From NCBI GenBank assembly GCA_900660155.1, contig CABFPE010000030.1, positions 2,077,845 to 2,139,213 on the forward strand: a DNA stretch of 61,369 bases, written 5' to 3'. Position numbers and translations under genes: made by a program. Below are positions 54,998-61,369 of the stretch, piece after piece; the stretch's first letter is position 1, and every line of letters starts with the position of its first letter. This stretch comes from Hofstenia miamia. Lineage: Eukaryota; Xenacoelomorpha; Acoela; Hofsteniidae. A model generated the notes under the pieces. The model had not been told where the DNA came from. It saw only the letters and a program-made list of their open reading frames with translations, and ran no database searches.

Positions 54998-56776
54998 CTA
55001 AAAGATGCTAACAACATGGTTTTTGTCAGTGTTGTCAATTACAGGGGAAACTGCAATGATACTGGGTTTTTTATCTTTATTTTTTTTCTTTCTAATAAGA
55101 AATGCCAAAAAATAGAAGATGATCGGAAAGATGCAACATGTCATTATGACTGAATACACAGACCATGTAAGTTTTGTTTGATCCACCAGTAAACAGGAAC
55201 CTTCAGTATCGTCACAAGATCTTTGCCAAAGGATGCAAGACCAATCAAATAGGTAACCAAAGATAATAGGCCCAGGAATCATTCCCGACAATCTTTGACC
55301 AAAATTTATAGCAGCCATGGCAAATGAAATATGATCAACGTTGATAATTTTGATTGAGGCTGCAATGCCCAACGGAATTTTTCCTACCATAGAAACAACA
55401 AAAATGAAGATCATTGATATGCTTATGTACATGTTGAAGCAAGGCTCGCTACAAGTGCCCTGCACAAGTGGTCCAATCACACATGTACAATTTGCAGTGC
55501 TGCCAACACATCCCGCGTAGCATCCACTGTAGTAGGCGATGTTGGCCTTAGTGTCACACACGGGCTGGAACAATTCTTCGTCGCACTTACATTTGGAATT
55601 ACATGTAGAATTCAATTGCACTTCATTAATTGCAGCACCACTATAATCCAAATTTATACCAGCAACTGCACGAGAATTGCACTTAAATAAAATGAAATGC
55701 CCTGCTACCAACTGCAGAAAACTTAAGCCGATTAACATCGATAAAAAGTAGGAAAAGTGATTTCTAATTTTAGTAAAACCAGCGCCTATTATTGACCCTA
55801 ACGCTGCAGCTAAAATCATTATTGCCAACACATAGGACGCAACATCCGTCGAGAATCCAAGAACATCCTGGAAGTATTTTGTGGAAAAATTAAAAAATCC
55901 AGCGAAAACAATGGCTTCTGTAACAGAAGTCAAATTCAAAAGCAAAAACGGAATGTTAAAAAGTAACGATTTAGCTTGTAATAGAAAACCATCGTACGAA
56001 TCGGAAGCCTTTGTCTTTTCATCTGTCTTAAATGATTTGGGGAAAATGAGAAGAATTGGTACAAAAACAGCAACAGCTATTGATGTGTATAAAAAACCAA
56101 TCCAGTAAGCTCCTACCCAAAGCAAATGGGTACTACTCACAGGTAACTCTTTAAGATTTATTGGAACCTGAAGAGTAATTGCGGCAATAATAGCGCCTGA
56201 TATCCCTCCAATGCTTCTTACTGATTGCATTACTCCAAAATAAAATCCACCCATTGAAGAATTTTCCTCAATGTACTGTATTGCAATAGTATTCTGTGGA
56301 ATATTCCCGATTCCAAGAAGTGCAAACCCAATGAATAGCAAAAATACGAAAGTCTTTGAATTGGTATTTTTTGAAGAAGCGGAGCTCGTGCAAAAGGATA
56401 CGTTTCTCTGGCTTCCACAAGTAGAATATTCTTCAGAGAAAGTAATAGAATAATCAGGGCTCAGGAATGTCGGCATACATAGCAACAAAAATGATAAAAA
56501 TATAAGAAAAGCTCCAAAGGAACACCACTGCGGTTTAGTGAAAATTCTTGCTCCATAATAACCAAATGGAAGAGTAAGCGCCACAAATCCGGCATCAAAG
56601 CACATTACTAACAAGCCGGAAATCGTACTGGAATATCCAAATTGACGTTCTCTTACGGGGTTTGTTGCAGCAGTTATTCCAATGTTACCCGTACTCTCAA
56701 AGTATGTCATAATAATTAATACAACTGCAAATGCATGGATTGAAAGTTTTAAACTTTTGGATTTTTCGTTCGACAT
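54998..56776 (-). CDS. Organic anion transporting polypeptide (OATP/SLCO family), 592 aa, single exon
   Basis: OATPs are sodium-independent plasma-membrane carriers of large organic anions such as steroid and thyroid hormone conjugates, eicosanoids and drugs. The open frame runs from ATG (56776-56774) to TAG (54998-55000). The ATG is preceded by an in-frame TTG, so MSNEK is the likely start. About 12 hydrophobic segments are visible, beginning near residue 11. The OATP signature is seen as HLLWVGAYWIGFL (about 217-229). A large extracellular loop (about 388-446) has ten cysteines (392, 396, 398, 407, 419, 423, 430, 432, 442, 446) in the Kazal-like pattern between TM9 and TM10. Possible N-glycosylation sites are N125, N172, N389 and N429. 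The C-terminus is lysine-rich (IRKKKNKDKK). The length is slightly below the usual 640-720 residues. No intron is needed, unlike the neighbouring 58-exon RyR. It ends about 1.7 kb upstream of the RyR start. The substrate is unknown. Confidence 0.93.
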   Translation of the reverse strand: MSNEKSKSLKLSIHAFAVVLIIMTYFESTGNIGITAATNPVRERQFGYSSTISGLLVMCFDAGFVALTLPFGYYGARIFTKPQWCSFGAFLIFLSFLLLCMPTFLSPDYSITFSEEYSTCGSQRNVSFCTSSASSKNTNSKTFVFLLFIGFALLGIGNIPQNTIAIQYIEENSSMGGFYFGVMQSVRSIGGISGAIIAAITLQVPINLKELPVSSTHLLWVGAYWIGFLYTSIAVAVFVPILLIFPKSFKTDEKTKASDSYDGFLLQAKSLLFNIPFLLLNLTSVTEAIVFAGFFNFSTKYFQDVLGFSTDVASYVLAIMILAAALGSIIGAGFTKIRNHFSYFLSMLIGLSFLQLVAGHFILFKCNSRAVAGINLDYSGAAINEVQLNSTCNSKCKCDEELFQPVCDTKANIAYYSGCYAGCVGSTANCTCVIGPLVQGTCSEPCFNMYISISMIFIFVVSMVGKIPLGIAASIKIINVDHISFAMAAINFGQRLSGMIPGPIIFGYLFDWSCILWQRSCDDTEGSCLLVDQTKLTWSVYSVIMTCCIFPIIFYFLAFLIRKKKNKDKKPSIIAVSPVIDNTDKNHVVSIF

Positions 56777-56991
56777 CAATAATTTCTAAGTCAACAGTGA
56801 CAAACTTATAACATAACAATAACAATTTTGGCAATGAAAGAGTTTACTGTCAGCATAAGTATCCAAAGCGATCATTAAAATATAAGATAATAATACATAC
56901 TAAGTAACTTCATTACGAAAAGTGATATAGTTGATAGAATACATCATTTTGGCTTTGTTGTCTATATCGGAATATGCTACGCTGTAAATAT

Positions 56992-57244
56992 CAAGCTTGC
57001 CGTTGGTTGTTGTGTACACAACATAACGCAACATGTTGTGTTGTGTAGGAATTTTAACTTTGTTGTGTACACAACAGATTGGGTGGGAAATAAATATCTA
57101 GCGTCCCAAAATCTACTATTTAGTTTTTGACATAAGAAATCTGGTAAATATATTATTTTCAAATATATTAACAAATCAGGAAACGCATTATTTCTATTTA
57201 TGTAATTAAAGAAATACAATCCCATGAGTTATTAATATTAATGC

Positions 57245-57282
<38 letters not shown>

Positions 57283-57901
57283 AAATATTTAGGAAACATT
57301 GTACTCTTCTACCCGATTTTAACTCAATTGGAAATTTCATATCTCAGCCCAAACCGACCCCACGCTGCAAATATTACAATTATGCATAAGTTTACGGATC
57401 GAATGCTTAGTATAGTTATACTAAAAATAGAAACTTGCGTGAAAAGATTTTCGCACTGTGATTAATTTTTCAGTCTCTGTGCCGGCCCAGTTTTGTGAGA
57501 TTTGCTCGCGTACATCTTTTTCTCGTCCCGTAATCAAATTTAATGGATTAAAATTTAATCATGGTGCATCAAATTGAGCACTGAATTGAAATAATACAGA
57601 CATATGTTAGCTTGAGACTAATATAGTAAAATTGCAAATATAATACAAAATAATAGCAAATATTAGTTCAAATTGGTCTGCTACCGTGTTTTGTTTTTTG
57701 GTTCCGTACTCATATGACTGAAAAGATTTGGTTTAGCATTTGGTATCCTTGAGCCTTTTTGTCGATATTGTAAGAAATTATTTATGATTCTGTTGTTTTG
57801 TGTTGTGTTGTGTTGTGCCTGTTATGTGACACAACAACAGACTTTTGCTGTTGTGTTCTGTTGGTTGGTTGTGTGAAAAAACTCACAAAACGGCAAGCCT
57901 G
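56992..57901. mobile_element. 910-bp hAT-type element with GTTGTGT-rich ends
   Basis: Flanking 8-mers GTAAATAT (56984-56991) and GTAAAAAT (57902-57909) match at seven of eight positions. The termini are CAAGCTTGCCGTT and, in reverse, CAGGCTTGCCGTT. Subterminal regions on both sides are full of GTTGTGT / ACACAAC words. It contains a (TA)n tract at 57247-57279. It starts about 215 bp upstream of the OATP start, so it could overlie the OATP promoter. No transposase. Confidence 0.82.
57247..57279. repeat. (TA)n microsatellite
   Basis: TA run inside the hAT-type element at 56992-57901. Confidence 0.9.
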
Positions 57902-57909
57902 GTAAAAAT

Positions 57910-58515
57910 ACAACAGAACAAAGTTAGTGTACAGATAGTTATTTTAAAATGATATCTGACTGCAAACTCTACATGTTATGAATAAGAAGCTTCTGAATCG
58001 AAACAAGAATAAAATGAAAGGGAGCGAGTGCTTAGCCCTATTTAACCCAGTCATTTTCTACAATTTGAAGAGGCTTCAATAAAAACATTTAAATGCTCAA
58101 CTCAGTAAATAATAAATATATCTCAAATATGAAAGAACCACTGGATGAGAATGGTGTCTCTTTTCATTTTCATCATAAATTTGCACGACACCTTCTGAAT
58201 TTGCGTACCACGCGCGGGAGTTGGGAATTTACTGGCAAAATACTAAGTTGTTGTTGTTGCTGCCATGGGCTTTGACCACTTTATTATCTGAACACTAGGT
58301 ATGAAAAGAATTTGAATATTTTTTACAAAACCGCATTTTCGGTAAATATTGTTAATACTTTGTATACATCCAGCACATGCATACATTATTTCACAAATTT
58401 TCAAAAGGGAAGTGCATGTGCTCACAGATATGTCCAAAACAGGGTGGGAAAGAGGTCAAACAACTCAGCCAGTGTAGCAATGACACGTGACCCAACTCAT
58501 CCCATCTAACGCTGA
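57910..58515. other. Spacer between two hAT elements
   Basis: No gene recognised. It includes a short GTT repeat near 58250. Confidence 0.5.
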
Positions 58516-58523
58516 CCCGCGAC

Positions 58524-58894
58524 TAGTGTTCTGCGGCCAAGACAATTTTCTTCGCATTAGCCGGCCATGAAAAATAAACGTTTACCTTAGCCGGCAGTTG
58601 CCAGTATGTCTTTGGACGTAGCAGGTCGTTGGCAACAATGCTTTAGCTATAACCGGCCTTTCACCGTGATTTTTTGCCGTACTCAGCGCTTTTTACTCCT
58701 ACTAAGTGAAATACTGCAATTTTCAATGGAACGATTAAAACATGCTCATAGTTCGAACAACTAAAGAAAATGGTAAAAACAAAAATACAAACAAAAATAA
58801 ATTGCACATATAATGTTCAGAAATATATCTTAGCCGGGATTTTGGCAGTCAAACAAAATCTTTGGCCACAGTAGGCCAGTGGCCACAGAACACG
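58524..58894. mobile_element. 371-bp hAT MITE with perfect 8-bp TSD
   Basis: Target duplication CCCGCGAC at 58516-58523 and 58895-58902. The termini are TAGTGTTCTGCGGCC and, in reverse, CGTGTTCTGTGGCC. Subterminal regions repeat GGCC / AGCCGGC words, making the ends GC-rich in an AT-rich setting. Non-coding. Confidence 0.88.
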
Positions 58895-59034
58895 CCCGCG
58901 ACCCGACCAGATCATAAATAGGAACAAGGGGCACCTAATTTGCTAAAAAAATTAAAAATAAAACCATAACATAATGACCAGATTTATTCCATCAAATGTA
59001 AAATTCAAATTTTAAAACACTGGATTTTTATGTC

Positions 59035-59093
59035 TCACACAACAAGGTTAAATTTCCTACACAACACATCATGTTGCACAACGACAAACCTGA
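59035..59093. mobile_element. Solo end related to the 56992-57901 element
   Basis: Contains CACACAAC, ACACAACACATCATGTTG and the end-like CGACAAACCTG, similar to the right terminus GGCAAGCCTG and ACACAAC subterminal words of the 910-bp element. No partner end was found. Confidence 0.4.
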
Positions 59094-59160
59094 TTAAAAC
59101 TGCCAAATTCCTTGTTTAGACGATATATTAGCTCAACAAAATAAATTTAATAGTTATGAT

Positions 59161-59801
59161 CAGAAGTGGAATCGGGTTGAGATTTTGAATGCCGACACGC
59201 ACCCAAAATGAAAATTTTAACCAGATTTCAACCCTAATTTAAAAAAATTAAAAAATTAAAATTCATTAAATGTGTATTCAAAATTTAAATTTTTTGACGA
59301 TTTGAAAAAGAGTTTAGTACTCTAAGGGTTCTATGGTGTCTGCTGCCAGTGAGGAGTGTCTTTCAGTCACAGTAAGTCCACAAAAAAATAGACAAGGTGC
59401 CTCTTTAAAAACAAATCGAAATAGAAATTATTGCATTCAGAAGACAATTCATTAATGACAAACTGAATCCAAAACCCTAATTTTTACTCTTTGTTCAAGT
59501 CATTCATGCTGATGACTAGTTTAAAGATTTAGCAATTATCTTCTTACCATTATAAACGCCCTGATATGAGCTAGTTTTTTTAATCCAACTTAATTGTTGT
59601 GTAAACAATCTAACACAAAGTTGAAATGTCCTCGAGATGATACACATTACAATGATCACAACAAATTACAATATTAGTATTATTATATCTTATTAAACCT
59701 AAGAAAAAATTGTTTTCCACCCAAATTCTACCCGCTTTGCTTTCAACACTGAACTTGAACCCGACCTGATCTAATCTAACCCGAACCCGATTCCACATCT
59801 A
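59161..59801. mobile_element. 641-bp hAT MITE with perfect 8-bp TSD
   Basis: Target duplication GTTATGAT at 59153-59160 and 59802-59809. The termini are CAGAAGTGGAATCGGGTTGA and, in reverse, TAGATGTGGAATCGGGTTCG. The right subterminal part repeats CCCGA / CCCGAACC words. Non-coding. Confidence 0.88.
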
Positions 59802-59809
59802 GTTATGAT

Positions 59810-60275
59810 AAAAGCTAATTATAAATTAGAAATCACCACATGGGAAAGCGCTACATTGAGTGGTTGAAACTACGCAAGTCATATGTATGCTTAAAAAAGC
59901 TCTGAAAACAAATGAAGTAATGCAAAAGTTATACATAGTGTGAATAATAAACGTAGTATGATGTTATCATGAATGCAGTAGTGCTTAAAATTAATAAAAG
60001 AATAGTCATTTTAAGGTTAAGAACTCTTAACGTTCCTTTGATCAAGCATGTTAGTTTAAGCAAGCGGACGATGTACTAAAACAACAATAACGACATCATA
60101 TTAGCAGGTCTAAATTTCAATTTTAAAATGATTTTGCACATCTTGTTATTTAACGGCGCACACCATTTGTTTACTCGAACTAATTGGTATATTAAATTAT
60201 ATTTGCTACTCGCCAATAGAAAGTGAGTCTTGGAAAACTGTCAATCTAAGCTTGGCTCGGCTGAGAGATTTCATC
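59810..60275. other. Intergenic stretch without recognised content
   Basis: AT-rich sequence between the last hAT element and the tRNA-like sequence. Nothing recognised. Confidence 0.5.
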
Positions 60276-60347
60276 GCTAATGTGGTTCACTGGTAGAATA
60301 TTTGTTTCGGGTACAAATGATAAAAGGTTCGATTCCTTTCATTGCAC
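60276..60347 (+). tRNA. tRNA-Pro(CGG)-like sequence, probably degenerate
   Basis: A 72-nt cloverleaf can be drawn. The D stem is GTTC/GAAT with loop ACTGGTA, and the anticodon stem is TTTGT/ACAAA with the seven-base loop TTCGGGT, giving anticodon CGG. The variable loop has five bases. The T arm AAAGG-TTCGATT-CCTTT is perfect and holds the B-box GGTTCGATTCC. The acceptor stem GCTAATG against CATTGCA pairs at only five of seven positions, which argues for a pseudogene or a SINE-type tRNA head. It ends about 60 bp before a LINE-like reverse transcriptase segment. Confidence 0.55.
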
Positions 60348-60404
60348 AAACGAATCTCTCGCGCAGTCCAGGCTTTTTATAAGCTATTTTGATAACAGTA
60401 ATAT

Positions 60405-61000
60405 GAAGATAAATAATAGTATTAAGATGAGTAAGATTCAACAATGCATTCCTAGTTATGTCAGTAACACAAAAGGTGCACCACATGGTACTGTATTCAG
60501 ACCCATTTTATTCGACATATTTGTAAACGAACTGTGTATATATGTAAATAAATGTAAAGTAATTCAATATGCAGATGATACATGCAACATAGTAGTTCAA
60601 TAGTTGCGACAGAAAGACTAGAAGCTTGTCTTAATAATATCAAGGAGTATTTCCAGCTACATAGACTAACAATAAAAAAAATAAGCCGCAGTTCATCATT
60701 TTTACCACTCTTGAAAGTTCTGAGTTAGCCAAAAATGTAAAATTGAATATAAATAAAGGGTGTCCAGTAATAAGTCTATCCAAAACTATATAAAACTTGG
60801 GAGTAAACATTGATAGTAACTTCACATTTCAATCTTTTGTAAAGAATAAAATTTCAAACATGGCGGTTGGAATTCAAAAATTTGGCACATGTTATGCAGC
60901 TGTTACTAGAAGCGAAGCCTTGATAGATGCACTAGTAGTAGTAAAGAGGCCATATTATCCTATTAGAACACTGTATAACACTAATAGAATGTATCTTTAA
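60405..61000 (+). pseudogene. Decayed non-LTR reverse transcriptase (YADD region)
   Basis: The frame to 60603 includes KGAPHGTVFRPILFDIFVNE and VIQYADDTCN, corresponding to the GxPQGSxLGPxLFxIYxNDL and YADDT polymerase motifs of LINEs. After a TAG at 60601-60603 the similarity resumes at about 60797 with LGVNIDSNFTFQSFVKNKIS and RPYYPIRTLY. The copy is short, lacks the 5' RT motifs and endonuclease, and is dead. Confidence 0.8.
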
Positions 61001-61369
61001 GTCTACACGCACTGTATAAACGAACAAATTTTGTACACGTAGACGTATTACTGTAATTGTTCCAGAAAAACGTATTCAAAGCCCATTTTGTTATATTTGG
61101 ACGTCCACATAGATCAATGTCAATGTGCAAATGAATGAAGTTTGCTATGTAGAAAATACGGTTAAATTTAGAGAAAAATGTCACAATTTTAGCATTTTGC
61201 TGGGATCTAAAGAGCAAGCTATAACCTGAACGTAGACCAGGTTGACGTGGCAACTATAAATATGCGCGCCAACTTCGGAACATGTATAAAGCAGCAAGAA
61301 AGCATAAATAGAATGTTTAACTGGTCATTGACATCAATGTATAATATTCAGAACTTCGATACAGTTACA
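61001..61369. other. Right edge of window without recognised content
   Basis: No element end, exon or RNA gene seen. Confidence 0.5.

Noticed and set aside
55881..56453. Plus-strand frames opposite the OATP gene
   Set aside because: Shadows of the strongly supported minus-strand coding region.

Overview
The window is nuclear DNA from an invertebrate animal: strongly AT-rich, full of spliceosomal introns, and littered with short DNA transposons and decayed LINEs. The phylum cannot be fixed by eye. The coding content is dominated by one gene, a ryanodine receptor (RyR), the giant ER/SR calcium-release channel. It lies on the minus strand from an ATG at 53268 to the left edge of the window. Fifty-eight coding exons were traced by splice site, reading phase and family resemblance. 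They join in phase without a stop and give about 3,320 residues, roughly the N-terminal two thirds of a RyR (N-terminal beta-trefoil, MIR, RIH, SPRY1, RyR repeats 1-2, SPRY2, SPRY3, solenoid, RyR repeats 3-4, second solenoid). The calmodulin-binding, EF-hand and pore regions lie outside, to the left of base 345. The protein follows the family blocks from end to end but differs at most positions from insect and vertebrate RyRs, which suggests a fast-evolving lineage.

About 1.7 kb upstream of the RyR ATG, also on the minus strand, is an apparently intact single-exon gene for an organic anion transporting polypeptide (OATP/SLCO family, 592 aa; 54998-56776), with the family signature and a cysteine-rich Kazal-like loop. 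The remaining 4.6 kb to the right edge holds no intact gene. It contains three hAT-type miniature elements, a tRNA-Pro-like sequence and a decayed non-LTR reverse transcriptase.

The RyR introns fall into two size groups. Eight are 42-49 nt, while most are hundreds of bases to several kb. By my reading 55 of 57 acceptors end in TAG and only two in CAG. The large introns carry the mobile DNA. There are hAT-like elements with 8-bp target duplications (about 12116-12800, 20265-21053, 34597-34902, 45612-46368, and a weaker one at 50697-51038), TTAA-flanked elements (7580-7722, 46403-46896), a Tc1-like relic (about 4562-5703) and a mariner-like fragment (about 10260-10540). There is also a 3.9-kb DNA transposon with a broken transposase gene (19075-22991) that is itself split by a nested hAT element, a 1.08-kb element with iterated GGCGCTCTGTC motifs (23009-24085), and a dead LINE with a C-terminal endonuclease-like domain (38576-39890). 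A 258-bp exact repeat bounded by single N bases (10016-10688) looks like an assembly artefact.

RyR and OATP have no shown functional link. One releases calcium from internal stores and the other moves organic anions across the plasma membrane. Their same-strand neighbourhood is probably incidental.
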